Shown here piece by piece: positions 8,791 through 18,483 of a DNA stretch of 64,000 bases. The stretch lies in the IMG/VR virus record IMGVR_UViG_3300044609_000960, positions 62,001 through 126,000 of that record; one strand, written 5' to 3'. Within the stretch, counting starts at the first letter, position 1; every line of letters starts with the position of its first letter. Position numbers and translations under genes: made by a program. The notes beneath the pieces are model-generated. The model saw nothing but the letters and a program-made list of their open reading frames with translations. It searched no databases and was not told the DNA's origin. Source of the DNA: a virus.

Positions 8791-11700
8791 ATGGCAGCAT
8801 CCGACAAGAATATTTTAATCTCACCTCAAAGGGGTTCGACTACTCAGGTCCCCTCTATTGTCTTCACTGGAGATGGTAATGATCCGATTACTCTTAGAGT
8901 ACTTGATGGGGTTCCTGGTGCCTTAAGCTTTGAGGGAGGTGCAGGGCAATTATTTAGTCTCACCGATAATCTTACCTCTGGATCCATCTTCTCTGTTAAT
9001 GATGTCTCAGGGCTTCCTAGTATTGATGTAAATGCTTCAGGTCTTATTCAAATCGCCCCATTGGGGGGAACTGTAGCAATAGGTAAAAGTACTGTTGTAG
9101 CCGGAAGAACCGTTGATATCAAAGGAAATACACATATCGATGGTACATTAACAAGTACTGATATTAGATTTTCTATTATCTATGATTCTAATGACTCAGC
9201 TTATTATGCTGATTTTAATGGAACAACTAGACTTAATAATCTCCATTCAAACATAGCTACATTTGGTTCTAGGGCTAATAGCTCAAATTTTGGTGGGAAT
9301 ACTGGCGGTCTGTCTGGTGTATCTCAGGTACTCGAAGTTAGGGCTAATGGAAGTATTCCATTAATGACCTGGCATTATGAGAACATAGCTACAAGGCACA
9401 TAGGTCTAGACTCTTCTGGATTCTTACAAGTCTATAATCCCAATGAAGCTGGGGGATCTGTGCTTCAGGCCAACTCGAGTCTAAGAGCTCCCATCTTCTA
9501 TGATTCTAATGACACTGGATATTACATCGATCCCAACTCGACCTCAAACTTTGTTAGACAATACTTAACTTATAATAGCGCCTCTGGACTAGCTAACGGC
9601 TCATTCAATGTCTCTTCTGCCACTATAGGTGGATTACATTTTACAAACGGAAGCGGTGTTAGTGGAAGTGGTAATCAAGCAGCTATAACATTTATGGGAA
9701 GTTCAGCTTCCCAGGCTCAAGCGGGAATCTACGTCCATAACAATAATTCCGAAGGAACTCACATGGCTCTCTGTACTACAGATAGCTATGCGACTGGACC
9801 ACAGATAGGACTTAGAATAATGAATAGTGGTTATTCACTATTCCCTAGATCCTATGTTGAGGCGACCGGGTCATTTAGAGCTCCGATATTCTATGATTCT
9901 AATAATACTGGTTACTATGTCGATCCAGCTTCGCAGACTAATCTCAACTATCTGAGATTAGCAAATAATAATTCAATTTATTTCTCAACAACATTAACTG
10001 CCGAATTCAACCACGACAGTGATTCCACTCCTGTCGCCTTTAACATGATCAAGAGCGGAAATAGTATTACTGATAGTAATAACTATGGAGTCCTTTCTCT
10101 TGTAAGAAGAAACCATAATAACTCTGCAACTTCCGCCGGTGCTGGCCTCTACTTTGTCCTCAAGGATGATGGTGGCACTGATAGAGAATACGCCGGGATC
10201 TACGGAAAGAAAACTGTTGCTGGGGCGTCCGGTGGCGAGTTAGTGTTCATGAACTATGGCAGAAATGAAGTTGCCTATTGTAATTCTGATTTCTTCTCGC
10301 ATACTTCGGATATAAGAACACCGATCTTCTACGACTCAAATGATACAGGGTTTTATTTAGATCCAGCTTCTAAATCCAGATTAAACACTCTGTCCCTATC
10401 TGACGATAGAACCCTCTCCTACCCTGGAATCCTAAACCTTGGCAGCATCTCATATAACTACAACTTCCTAAACGGATCTTGGTCTTCCTCTATCACGGCT
10501 GGGATCATGGCGCATTGCGCCGATCAATGGGAAATTGCTATCCATGACTCCGGTACTAGAGTAGTATCTCCGTTCCTATTTGATGGAGGAAGTAATCACC
10601 GATTACTCATGGGTCGCGACATTGGATGGGGAACAATGTATATCGAGGCGGCTAATTCATTTAGAGCGCCTATTTTCTACGACTCTAATGACACTGCGTA
10701 CTATCTAGATGCCGCTAGTTCTACCACGTCGCTCTCGATCGCTGGCGCAATAGAGCAGGGTCCTAATTTCGCCCATCCAAACATCGAATGGAGCGCCTCA
10801 GGAACCTCCACCGGAATGGTGATTTTCCGTCTTCCTGGTGGAACTGGGAACTATGGCATGGTGCATATGGTATTCGATTATTACGAATACAATAGCCCTA
10901 GGACTGCAACTATTATCGTTGGTGGACATAACTGGAACGGAGCTTGGTATAACGTTGCATGTAATGTTGCAGGATTTATTGATAAAATAGTACGAGTTGG
11001 AGTTAAGGACGGGCAATATTGCGTTGTATTTGGCGAAGCAGGAAGCTCTTGGAGTTATGGCACTATTAGACTAAGAAAGATTCACAATGGTTCTTTCTAT
11101 AATAATATTATGGATTTAGGGGGCGTTTATTCGGCTTCCCAAACAACAACCGAGTCTTTTTCTAATATTTCTGCGGATATAAGAGAATCAAGAACTTCTG
11201 GGGCATTTATTGCATCTACAATAACTGCTTCTACGTCTGCTTCGGCTCCAATTTATTACGATTCTAATAATACTGCTTATTACACTGATCCAAATGGTCA
11301 ATCTTCACTTTGGGGCGTCGCAATAAGAGGGGACTATGGGTCCACGAACACTGATAATCAAATTTTCTTTTGGGGCGCTGGAAATACAACTACTTCTGCG
11401 ATAGGATTTAAAGCAAATGGCGGATCCTTTGGAAATCCTACAGGAACCGGTGATGGATATAACACGTACTTTACCATGGATACCGATGGTAGGGGATGGG
11501 TGTTTAGAAGAGGAGTTGGTGGAACTGATTTCAATTCTGCCTACAATTCTGGATGGATTTTAAATAATGGCGTTTGGCAAGCAAATAGCAGCATGAGAGC
11601 GCCAATATTTTATGATTCGAATAATACCGGATATTATACAGACCCAGCTTCAACATCAATTTTAAATTCATTAACAATAAATGGTACATTAAATGCATAT

Positions 11701-14700
11701 TCAAACGCAATAGTTGTTAATAGAATTAATTTTAGAGATACTTCAGGTTCGGCCGATAGCGATCCATACTGCCTAAGATGGATGGATGAGAGCGCCAATG
11801 GTGGATTGAGTTGGTTAGAACTTCAGATGAATGATGATTCTAACGAAGAGTTCAGAATCTACGGAAATTCTTGCAGTGGGTATGGATGTGGAGAAATATC
11901 AGGAAATCTTTATCATAGATTTAGAGCGGATGGCTGGGCATGGCATTCTAACTATGTAGAGGGAGGTAGTAGTGTAAGAGGACCTATTTTTTATGATTCC
12001 AATGATACTGGGTATTATGTAGATCCAGCATCCACAACCCAACTTAATGTAGCTAGGTTTGCAAGTGGTGGATATACAAAAACCTATTCATTTACCCCAG
12101 CAGGTACAAAGGGATCAGGTAACTATGTTTGGGTTAGAGCCTCGATGGGTGGATTTAACGCAGGTGGGGATACTGTAAGATTCACAATAACCCGCTCTAT
12201 TAATGATAATGGTAATGATCCTTATGGTGGTTGCACGGCTGATTTCACTGCTCACTCCAGAGAATGGCATGGTGGCCAAGAAACTTGCACAGTATTCTAT
12301 ACACAACATGGTAGTGCTCCATACGGTCAATATATTACTAACGCGGGTCCAAGAGATCTAGCTGGAAACGGTTATTGGTTCTATATGAGGGTCCTTCAAG
12401 GCGTGACCTATAAAGTCTATGTTCACGCTGAGTCGGGGCCAATGGGTAATTTTGATCCGGCTTCTCAGACTGACCCAGGAAGCGTACCAGCTGTCTATAC
12501 TGGATTTAATATACTCGGAAGTGGTGGTAATTCTGCAGATTTTGTAGCCCAGAATAACTCTTTTGGACTTTCTAGTGTAAGAGCTCCAATATTCTATGAC
12601 TATAATGATACCGGATTTTATGATGATCCTGCTTCTACCTCTAATTTAAATCTCGTACAAACCAGGGATCTTAGAGCACTTGGTCAGATCAGAGCTACTG
12701 GTTGGTATAACTCAAATAGTGGATCTCATACTGGTCCCGCTATTGAAATTGGAGTGAGTTCTCCTGGTAGTAGCAATGGGTACATTCTCGCTTATAATAG
12801 AGATAATAGTTCATATATAAATATGAATTTCAATGCCACCGCATTTAATTTCGGTGGGCAGAGCGGCGGATTTCTTAACTGTGATACCAGTATAAGGTCA
12901 CCGATCTTTTACGACTCTAATGACACTGGATATTATCTCGATCCAAATGCAGACAGATCCACAAACATCAATGGATTCTCATCCAGAACTGTAGAATATA
13001 CAAAGGGAACGTATAAATACAACACTCCAAGACCAATTCATACTTCCGACACAAACTATTGGACCGGGACTATGGGTTGGGGTACCACCGATTTTAATAA
13101 TGTAATGACCTGGGGATCTGGGTTCTTTGATACCTGGAGTTCTCCGTCTAATAGTCCAGGCGATACTTCACATTGGGTAGGTGTTCAGGCTTACCATTAT
13201 GTAAATGCGGCAAATAGCGGATATGGTTGGCAACTTGCTGGTGGAGTTACTGATTCTCTATGGTGGAGACATTCTTGGCCAAATAATAGTTCTTGGTTCA
13301 AGGTTGCGATGTATAATAACAACGCAAATACATCTACATTCTATTCTACTCTTTATTATGATTCAAATGATTCAGGATACTATCTAGATCCTAATTCAAC
13401 TAGTGACTCAGCTCTTAGGATAAGAGGAGGAGCTCTGCATGGTCCTAACTCAAGTTGGGGAGCATATTTACTCGTTGGAGGGGACGGTAGACAAAATTAT
13501 ACTAATAATACTACCACGGCCTCAGTATGTACTACAAACGGAAATCTCCATATAGATGCTGCTAGTGGATTTAATACATATATCAACCATTATGATGGAA
13601 ACATAATCTATTTTGGTAATGGTTCAAATGGCAACTGGGGAGAATGGTCGGGTAGTAATTTCATAGCATATGGACCGGTTTACGGAACTATATACTATGA
13701 TCGTGATAATAGTAGTTATTACTTAAATCCCCATAATGCCTCTAGATTAAATCTTCTTACCTCAGATTCAACGATTTCTTATAACGGTTATGAAACAGGT
13801 TACTCTGGTTCTAATAGTAACTTACCTAGAACAAATCGACCTTATGCTTTTGGTTTCCAAGAGAGTGGAGCTTGGTCTGGTACCTATCCAGATCTTGTAC
13901 TTCAATATCATACCGGAGTAACACTTGCTGGTAATGCGAGTTATGACGGTATAACATTTAAGGCCGATTTTAGCGATGATACCGTAATCTTCAGAGTTAA
14001 TGGTGGATCAAACTACCTATATAAATATCGGTGGATGTACACTACCTCAGATGGTTTCTACTCCGATACTAATAACGCCCATTGGAACCCGAACGTATCT
14101 AGCAGTTATGGTTCATGGAGAATGATTGGAGGTAGAAATGGTTGGACTGGTATCTATTTTGAGAATGCTGGAAATCAAGTCAATCACCTCATGTTTGATA
14201 CCAGTAATAATGGTGGATTCTACTCACAAAGTTCTGCTAGATGGTGGTTATATTACAATTACGGGAATAATTGTTGGGGAGTTGGAACCTCTACCACTAA
14301 TTCTGCGTACAATATCTATTGTCCAACAGGGGTTTATTCTGCAGGACGTGTAGATGGATCGATCTTTTATGATAGTAATGATACTCAATATTACATCGAT
14401 GGAAATAGCGAATCTAGACTTTATAGGCTGAGAGTTGGTCCATATGCTGGATCTGTTCAGAGCGGAGGTCAGACTGGGCTCGAATTAGTTAACACCGGAG
14501 GTACTGGAGATGGTAATGTAGCAGCGATGTCTTTCCATTGCTCTGGATATTATGCAATGCACCTGCACCTCCGGCACGATGGTTACTTCGGGGCCGGCGG
14601 ATGGTCTGCTTCCACCTGGCGTTGGTACGTTAACATGACAAATGGCGATATGACCGCCGTGGGTAACGTTACAGCGTACTCAGACATTAGACTCAAAGAA

Positions 14701-15015
14701 GAGATTGAACCACTGCAAAACTCTCTAGAGAAGTTAATGCAGATAAATGGAGTATCTTTCAGATGGAAAGATCTGCCGGAAGTTGTTGGTCACCCAGGCA
14801 AGAAGGACTTCGGAATCATCGCGCAAGAAGTCGAAAAAGTATTCCCAGAGGTAGTACATGAGTCGGCTCACGAGTCACCAGATGGTGATTCATACAAGAC
14901 AGTTGCGTACGATAAGCTCGTCCCGGTACTTTTAGAGGCAATTAAGGAGCAACAAAAGCAAATCGATGATCTTAAAAAAGAGGTTGAAAGATTAAAATCT
15001 AAACTAGGAGAATAA
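8791..15015 (+). CDS. Giant tail fibre, 2074 aa, with 13 FYDSN repeats and S74 self-cleaving chaperone domain
   Basis: Thirteen copies of a short motif of the form (I/L)(F/Y)YDSN(D/N)(T/S)xYYxDP occur from residue about 128 to 1860. They are separated by variable blocks of 90-200 residues, suggesting a modular shaft with repeated structural joints. The last about 110 residues (from about 1963) form a peptidase S74 / endosialidase-type intramolecular chaperone. The SDIRLKEEI motif contains the expected cleavage Ser-Asp, followed by the FGIIAQEVEKVFPEVV core, DKLVPVLLEAIKE and a C-terminal coiled coil. In this family the domain drives trimer folding and then cuts itself off. The mature protein should be a trimeric host-recognition fibre. 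It is the first gene after a promoter-like octamer and hairpin. Confidence 0.9.
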   Translation: MAASDKNILISPQRGSTTQVPSIVFTGDGNDPITLRVLDGVPGALSFEGGAGQLFSLTDNLTSGSIFSVNDVSGLPSIDVNASGLIQIAPLGGTVAIGKSTVVAGRTVDIKGNTHIDGTLTSTDIRFSIIYDSNDSAYYADFNGTTRLNNLHSNIATFGSRANSSNFGGNTGGLSGVSQVLEVRANGSIPLMTWHYENIATRHIGLDSSGFLQVYNPNEAGGSVLQANSSLRAPIFYDSNDTGYYIDPNSTSNFVRQYLTYNSASGLANGSFNVSSATIGGLHFTNGSGVSGSGNQAAITFMGSSASQAQAGIYVHNNNSEGTHMALCTTDSYATGPQIGLRIMNSGYSLFPRSYVEATGSFRAPIFYDSNNTGYYVDPASQTNLNYLRLANNNSIYFSTTLTAEFNHDSDSTPVAFNMIKSGNSITDSNNYGVLSLVRRNHNNSATSAGAGLYFVLKDDGGTDREYAGIYGKKTVAGASGGELVFMNYGRNEVAYCNSDFFSHTSDIRTPIFYDSNDTGFYLDPASKSRLNTLSLSDDRTLSYPGILNLGSISYNYNFLNGSWSSSITAGIMAHCADQWEIAIHDSGTRVVSPFLFDGGSNHRLLMGRDIGWGTMYIEAANSFRAPIFYDSNDTAYYLDAASSTTSLSIAGAIEQGPNFAHPNIEWSASGTSTGMVIFRLPGGTGNYGMVHMVFDYYEYNSPRTATIIVGGHNWNGAWYNVACNVAGFIDKIVRVGVKDGQYCVVFGEAGSSWSYGTIRLRKIHNGSFYNNIMDLGGVYSASQTTTESFSNISADIRESRTSGAFIASTITASTSASAPIYYDSNNTAYYTDPNGQSSLWGVAIRGDYGSTNTDNQIFFWGAGNTTTSAIGFKANGGSFGNPTGTGDGYNTYFTMDTDGRGWVFRRGVGGTDFNSAYNSGWILNNGVWQANSSMRAPIFYDSNNTGYYTDPASTSILNSLTINGTLNAYSNAIVVNRINFRDTSGSADSDPYCLRWMDESANGGLSWLELQMNDDSNEEFRIYGNSCSGYGCGEISGNLYHRFRADGWAWHSNYVEGGSSVRGPIFYDSNDTGYYVDPASTTQLNVARFASGGYTKTYSFTPAGTKGSGNYVWVRASMGGFNAGGDTVRFTITRSINDNGNDPYGGCTADFTAHSREWHGGQETCTVFYTQHGSAPYGQYITNAGPRDLAGNGYWFYMRVLQGVTYKVYVHAESGPMGNFDPASQTDPGSVPAVYTGFNILGSGGNSADFVAQNNSFGLSSVRAPIFYDYNDTGFYDDPASTSNLNLVQTRDLRALGQIRATGWYNSNSGSHTGPAIEIGVSSPGSSNGYILAYNRDNSSYINMNFNATAFNFGGQSGGFLNCDTSIRSPIFYDSNDTGYYLDPNADRSTNINGFSSRTVEYTKGTYKYNTPRPIHTSDTNYWTGTMGWGTTDFNNVMTWGSGFFDTWSSPSNSPGDTSHWVGVQAYHYVNAANSGYGWQLAGGVTDSLWWRHSWPNNSSWFKVAMYNNNANTSTFYSTLYYDSNDSGYYLDPNSTSDSALRIRGGALHGPNSSWGAYLLVGGDGRQNYTNNTTTASVCTTNGNLHIDAASGFNTYINHYDGNIIYFGNGSNGNWGEWSGSNFIAYGPVYGTIYYDRDNSSYYLNPHNASRLNLLTSDSTISYNGYETGYSGSNSNLPRTNRPYAFGFQESGAWSGTYPDLVLQYHTGVTLAGNASYDGITFKADFSDDTVIFRVNGGSNYLYKYRWMYTTSDGFYSDTNNAHWNPNVSSSYGSWRMIGGRNGWTGIYFENAGNQVNHLMFDTSNNGGFYSQSSARWWLYYNYGNNCWGVGTSTTNSAYNIYCPTGVYSAGRVDGSIFYDSNDTQYYIDGNSESRLYRLRVGPYAGSVQSGGQTGLELVNTGGTGDGNVAAMSFHCSGYYAMHLHLRHDGYFGAGGWSASTWRWYVNMTNGDMTAVGNVTAYSDIRLKEEIEPLQNSLEKLMQINGVSFRWKDLPEVVGHPGKKDFGIIAQEVEKVFPEVVHESAHESPDGDSYKTVAYDKLVPVLLEAIKEQQKQIDDLKKEVERLKSKLGE

Positions 15016-15017
15016 TA

Positions 15018-15452
15018 ATGGCCCTTATTAAGGATTTTGAGATCCCAGACACTGGATTGGTTATCAAGGATGCCTATCATGTGATCACAAAAGTCGATAC
15101 TGAGAAACGTCTCAATGATATCGCGCCTCCGCCAGACTCTTCTACTTCTACAGGTTATACCCACCGTAATAATTCAGATGAGTCCCAATGGGTGTATTGG
15201 AAGGCCGGATATATTGGTCGGATATCGATAGAGATTTACACAACCAAGCAAGCACGCGAGGAGGGAAAAAAGCCCATCGGAGCGATCTGTATCAACCCTA
15301 CCGACGTTCAGGTTAACGGGTCCCTTACTACGGATATCAAGGATTTCGATTTGAGATTTTTTATAGATCCTACTAGTCAATCGAGCATAATTGACCAGGC
15401 CTACCAACATCTTCTCATGTTAGATTTTTATAAGGGCGCTATTCCTGATTAG
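15018..15452 (+). CDS. Conserved-looking small structural protein, 144 aa
   Basis: It starts two bases after the S74 fibre stop, with an AGGAG Shine-Dalgarno sequence about 7 bases before the ATG, so it is translated as part of the fibre operon. The N-terminus MALIKDFEI closely resembles that of the 102-aa gene at 19364 (MALNIKDFEI), hinting at a shared docking segment. The rest is a mixed alpha/beta protein with no signal peptide or membrane segment. It contains a WVYWKAGYIGRISIEIYTTKQAREEGKKPIGAI stretch at about 55-90 (quoted only as a position guide, with key residues W-x-x-W and KKPIG). I do not recognise a characterised family. A role in fibre attachment or assembly is an inference from location. 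Confidence 0.7.
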   Translation: MALIKDFEIPDTGLVIKDAYHVITKVDTEKRLNDIAPPPDSSTSTGYTHRNNSDESQWVYWKAGYIGRISIEIYTTKQAREEGKKPIGAICINPTDVQVNGSLTTDIKDFDLRFFIDPTSQSSIIDQAYQHLLMLDFYKGAIPD

Positions 15453-15455
15453 TTG

Positions 15456-15463
15456 GTTTAAAG
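15456..15463 (+). promoter_or_regulatory. GTTTAAAG late-promoter-like element
   Basis: An exact octamer 27 bases before the ATG at 15491, four bases after the stop of the previous gene. The sequence after it is AT-rich. No Shine-Dalgarno sequence is visible before the ATG. Confidence 0.55.
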
Positions 15464-15490
15464 GTTTATATATTTTATACGGATTCACAT

Positions 15491-15874
15491 ATGTCTATTA
15501 CGTATTCTTGGAAAATTACTGGTATTAAAAAAGTTGATACCAAAGATGTTCAAGGTGTTATTTTTCAAACTTATTGGAAGAAAATAGGTGAGGATACCGA
15601 AGGTAATATCGGCGAGTTTGTCGGTGCTACTCCATTTGATCCTAAAACTGTCGATCCAGAAAACTTTATTTCATTTGAGAATCTTACCGAAGAACTCGTA
15701 CTTGGTTGGATTCAAAACATCGTTGTGGGTGATTATGAACGTCATGTAAATGAACGTATAGCAGAACAGATTGAAGCTAAAAAGGTTAATATTGAAGAAG
15801 TAAATGACGGTGCTTTACCATGGCAGCCTGGAGATACTCCTGTGACTCCAGCACCGACATCTGTTGCAGAATAA
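15491..15874 (+). CDS. Small conserved phage protein, 127 aa
   Basis: It opens with MSITYSWKITGIKKVDT, a pattern I associate with small proteins next to tail-fibre genes in marine cyanophages (short beta-strand N-terminus, then a FQTYWKK helix region). Residues about 70-105 contain a WIQNIVVGDYERHVNERIAEQI-type amphipathic helix (key residues W-x-x-x-V and HVNERI). The C-terminal 25 residues are Pro/Thr-rich and probably disordered. It is preceded by the promoter-like octamer and followed after 14 bases by the beta-propeller adhesin gene, so the two likely share a transcript. Function is unknown; a tail-fibre accessory or assembly role is plausible. Confidence 0.7.
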   Translation: MSITYSWKITGIKKVDTKDVQGVIFQTYWKKIGEDTEGNIGEFVGATPFDPKTVDPENFISFENLTEELVLGWIQNIVVGDYERHVNERIAEQIEAKKVNIEEVNDGALPWQPGDTPVTPAPTSVAE

Positions 15875-15888
15875 ATTGATTATTTAAT

Positions 15889-17856
15889 ATGCCTCTAGTT
15901 TCATCCGGTCAAATTAGCATCGGTGGATCCACTGTCGGCCAATCAATTAACCTAGAATTAGCAAAATCTGCTACTGCTACTTCTTCTCTTAATGACGCAG
16001 ATCTGCGATCACTTGCTGGAATTGGCAGTGGGACTATAAGCCTTAGTAGTTTTTATGGTAAGTCCCTTATATCCGCTGGCATTACCTGGGGACTCTCAAT
16101 TATTAGCGAAGATGATAGCGGAATAGCTTATTCATCTACTGGAGCGGTATATGCTGCATGTTTTTTAAATGGACAGATATATACAAGTACTGATAGAGTT
16201 AATTGGACAAAGAGAGTTAGTCCGGTCGATGTCCGTCCAATACCATCCACTAATATGCCAATTCCAAGATCCATTGCTTCAAATGGAGCTGGAAGGTTTG
16301 TCGTAGTTGGTTCAAGGGGTCTAATACTAACTAGTACTAATCAGGGAGTTACTTGGACTAATTACAGTCTTGCAACAACCAGCGCATTTTTTGAAGTAAA
16401 ATGGTTATCTGATCGATTTATTGCTGTAGGTTCTTCTGGTCTTGCTTACTATAGTACAGATGGTATTACTTGGATACAACTGGGCCTTGGAACTACCCTA
16501 CCATTATATGGTGTTGCCAGAAATGGATCTCTAACTGGGGTCATTGTAGGTGGTAGTGGGGCTATTTTATATAGCCAAAATGCTATTATTTGGACATCAA
16601 CAATCAGTGGAGCGAGTGGTGCTTTTGCTGGTGTAGCAAGAGGAACTAGTTTCTTCTTGGCTATTAATGGTACTGATAGACGTCTGTATAGAAGTACAGA
16701 TGGTATTACTTGGACGGCAAATGCTACGGCAGCTCTTAATCCAATTATAAGAATTGAATTTGCAGCGGGAGTTTTTGTTATTACTAGCAGCAATAACTTT
16801 ATCTATACTACAACTGATGGGATTACTTTAACTCTCAGAACAACCGGTAATAGTCATGTAAATGCCTCACAAATTACATGGGATGGTACCAGATTCATAA
16901 GAAGTGGCATAGGATTTCAATTATTAGAAAGTACCAATGGGACTACCTGGACTAATCCCCGTGGAACGGATAGTAGTAGGATCTGGCAGATACTTGGTAT
17001 TGCTAACAGTCCCACGGTTTGGATAAAAGTACATTATAGTGAGAGAGGACAAGGTGGACTTATACAATCCAGCCCAACTGGCACGGCCCAATGGACAACT
17101 AGAGTCGCCACTACCGCTGGTATAGGATTTTTTGGAGTGACTTATTCTGGGACTACATTTGTAGCTGTTGGGACAGGCGGAGTAGTTAGAAGAAGTACTG
17201 ATGGATTAACATGGACTTCTCCTAATAGTGGAACAACGTCACAATTAAACGCAGTAGCTGCAAGAACAACAAGTAGTATGCTCATGGTAGGACTTAGTGG
17301 TATTGCATTTACTAGCCAAGATTCTGGTTCTACTTGGACATCACAAAGTTCAGGCACTTCAAATACTCTTAGAAGCATAGCCTGGGGAGCTAATACTTAT
17401 GTCGTTGTTGGAGATTCAGGACAGATTAGAACTACCCCAGATGGTTTTACTTGGACATTTAGGAGTAGTGGAACAAGTGTAAGTAATAATTTTACTAGAG
17501 TTAAATTTGTTAATAATGTATTTATTGCGGTAGGAGATTCTGGACTAGTTCGTACTAGTACTGATGGCATAACGTGGGTTACTAGATCCGTTGGTACAAC
17601 TCAACGTATTGAAGACGTAGCTTATGGAAACGGGAGATATTTATTACTAACAAGTAAATCTGTTTCTTCAGATTTCACTGGTTATTTTCCAACAGTAATT
17701 ATATACAGCACCGATCTATCGACTTGGGGATCTACTGAAGCGGTCGGAGTAAGAGTTATAGAAAAAGTTTTACATTGGGATGGAAGTAAATTTATAACCG
17801 GAGGAGATTTTGGTTTAATGAGTCAATCACTACCACCAGCAAATGCCCAAATTTGA
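15889..17856 (+). CDS. Beta-propeller (BNR/Ycf48-like) tail adhesin, 655 aa
   Basis: Residues 1-60 form a typical virion-anchoring N-terminus (MPLVSSGQISIGGSTVG, then SLAGIGSGTISLSSFYGKS), seen at the start of many phage tail proteins. The rest is about 13 repeats of 40-50 residues, each ending in a motif such as RSTDGITWT, TSTNQGVTWT or TSQDSGSTWT. This is the signature of BNR/sialidase-like and Ycf48-like beta-propellers. With this repeat number it would make one large or two stacked propellers. The protein has no catalytic sialidase pattern that I can see (no clear FRIP plus Glu/Tyr set), so binding rather than cleavage is likely. It probably recognises a surface glycan or protein of the host. 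Confidence 0.8.
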   Translation: MPLVSSGQISIGGSTVGQSINLELAKSATATSSLNDADLRSLAGIGSGTISLSSFYGKSLISAGITWGLSIISEDDSGIAYSSTGAVYAACFLNGQIYTSTDRVNWTKRVSPVDVRPIPSTNMPIPRSIASNGAGRFVVVGSRGLILTSTNQGVTWTNYSLATTSAFFEVKWLSDRFIAVGSSGLAYYSTDGITWIQLGLGTTLPLYGVARNGSLTGVIVGGSGAILYSQNAIIWTSTISGASGAFAGVARGTSFFLAINGTDRRLYRSTDGITWTANATAALNPIIRIEFAAGVFVITSSNNFIYTTTDGITLTLRTTGNSHVNASQITWDGTRFIRSGIGFQLLESTNGTTWTNPRGTDSSRIWQILGIANSPTVWIKVHYSERGQGGLIQSSPTGTAQWTTRVATTAGIGFFGVTYSGTTFVAVGTGGVVRRSTDGLTWTSPNSGTTSQLNAVAARTTSSMLMVGLSGIAFTSQDSGSTWTSQSSGTSNTLRSIAWGANTYVVVGDSGQIRTTPDGFTWTFRSSGTSVSNNFTRVKFVNNVFIAVGDSGLVRTSTDGITWVTRSVGTTQRIEDVAYGNGRYLLLTSKSVSSDFTGYFPTVIIYSTDLSTWGSTEAVGVRVIEKVLHWDGSKFITGGDFGLMSQSLPPANAQI

Positions 17857-17863
17857 TAAAATA

Positions 17864-17871
17864 GGTTAAAT
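17864..17871 (+). promoter_or_regulatory. Possible variant of the octamer (GGTTAAAT)
   Basis: GGTTAAAT lies 22 bases before the ATG at 17893, the same position as the octamer elsewhere, but two bases differ from GTTTAAAG. The region is AT-rich, so chance is possible. Confidence 0.25.
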
Positions 17872-17892
17872 AATATTGTATTAATAAAGAAA

Positions 17893-18165
17893 ATGATAGT
17901 ACATAACATCCACTCAATGAGCTGGGGAAACCTAGAAAAAACCGGTGTTGTTTTAGTGGCCGATACTAATGAAGGAAAGAATCTTACAATAGCAACCCCT
18001 TATTCAGAGGATTCTATTATCTGGGAATGGGTTAAAGAATTTCCTCAAGATCAAATTGCTGATTTTGAGTATAAAGAACCATCTCCAGAGGACACATTGG
18101 CGAAAATCCAACGGTTTTTAGACTCAAACCCAGACGTGGTAAACCTACTAAAAGTAACTCAATAA
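17893..18165 (+). CDS. Small protein of unknown function, 90 aa
   Basis: A short acidic protein with an N-terminal beta-rich half (VGxxLVADTNEGKNLTIATPYSED region, key residues VADT and IATPY). A C-terminal helical segment with a DTLAKIQRFLDSNPDV pattern follows. No signal peptide, membrane segment or metal-binding motif is visible. It lies between the beta-propeller adhesin and a coiled-coil protein on the same strand. I do not recognise the family with certainty. Its codon use and composition match its neighbours, which supports a real gene. Confidence 0.6.
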   Translation: MIVHNIHSMSWGNLEKTGVVLVADTNEGKNLTIATPYSEDSIIWEWVKEFPQDQIADFEYKEPSPEDTLAKIQRFLDSNPDVVNLLKVTQ

Positions 18166-18195
18166 TAACATTTTTTGCCAAGAATCACATTTTCA

Positions 18196-18203
18196 GTTTA
18201 AAA
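18196..18203 (+). promoter_or_regulatory. GTTTAAAA promoter-like element
   Basis: GTTTAAAA, one base from the consensus octamer, lies 31 bases before the ATG at 18234 in the gap between two genes. No Shine-Dalgarno sequence is seen before that ATG. Confidence 0.45.
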
Positions 18204-18233
18204 TAGATACGTACAAGCATACAGTAATTACGC

Positions 18234-18458
18234 ATGGATCCTAAAGAACTTAAGGAAAATTTTTCCACTCAACTAGAAAAACTGGACCGTGAAATCGGCC
18301 AACTTCGCCAGGCTCTAGCCCAACGTCAAGAACTTGCAGTTAAACTCCAAGGCGCTATTGAGGCTATGAATCTCCAACTCGGAGAAACTGTACAACAGGG
18401 TGCTGAGCCTGAAGCAGTGACAGAGGCCGTAGCCGAGGTTGCAACTCCTGAGTCTTGA
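18234..18458 (+). CDS. Short coiled-coil protein, 74 aa
   Basis: Residues about 5-55 form a heptad-patterned helix (KLDREIGQLRQALAQRQ, then LAVKLQGAIEAMN). An acidic Ala/Glu/Thr/Val tail follows. Small proteins with the same layout (LKENF start, RQELAVKLQGAIEA core) are common in marine cyanophages, but their function is unknown. The gene has its own octamer upstream and ends 25 bases before a strong intrinsic terminator, so it can be expressed as a monocistronic transcript. Confidence 0.7.
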   Translation: MDPKELKENFSTQLEKLDREIGQLRQALAQRQELAVKLQGAIEAMNLQLGETVQQGAEPEAVTEAVAEVATPES

Positions 18459-18483
18459 TTGACTAATTAATTAAAAAAAAATG

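Noticed and set aside
9490-14400. Regularly spaced similar DNA segments that could suggest a CRISPR-like array
   Set aside because: They encode the FYDSN protein repeats in one continuous frame, with spacers of variable length far too long for CRISPR.
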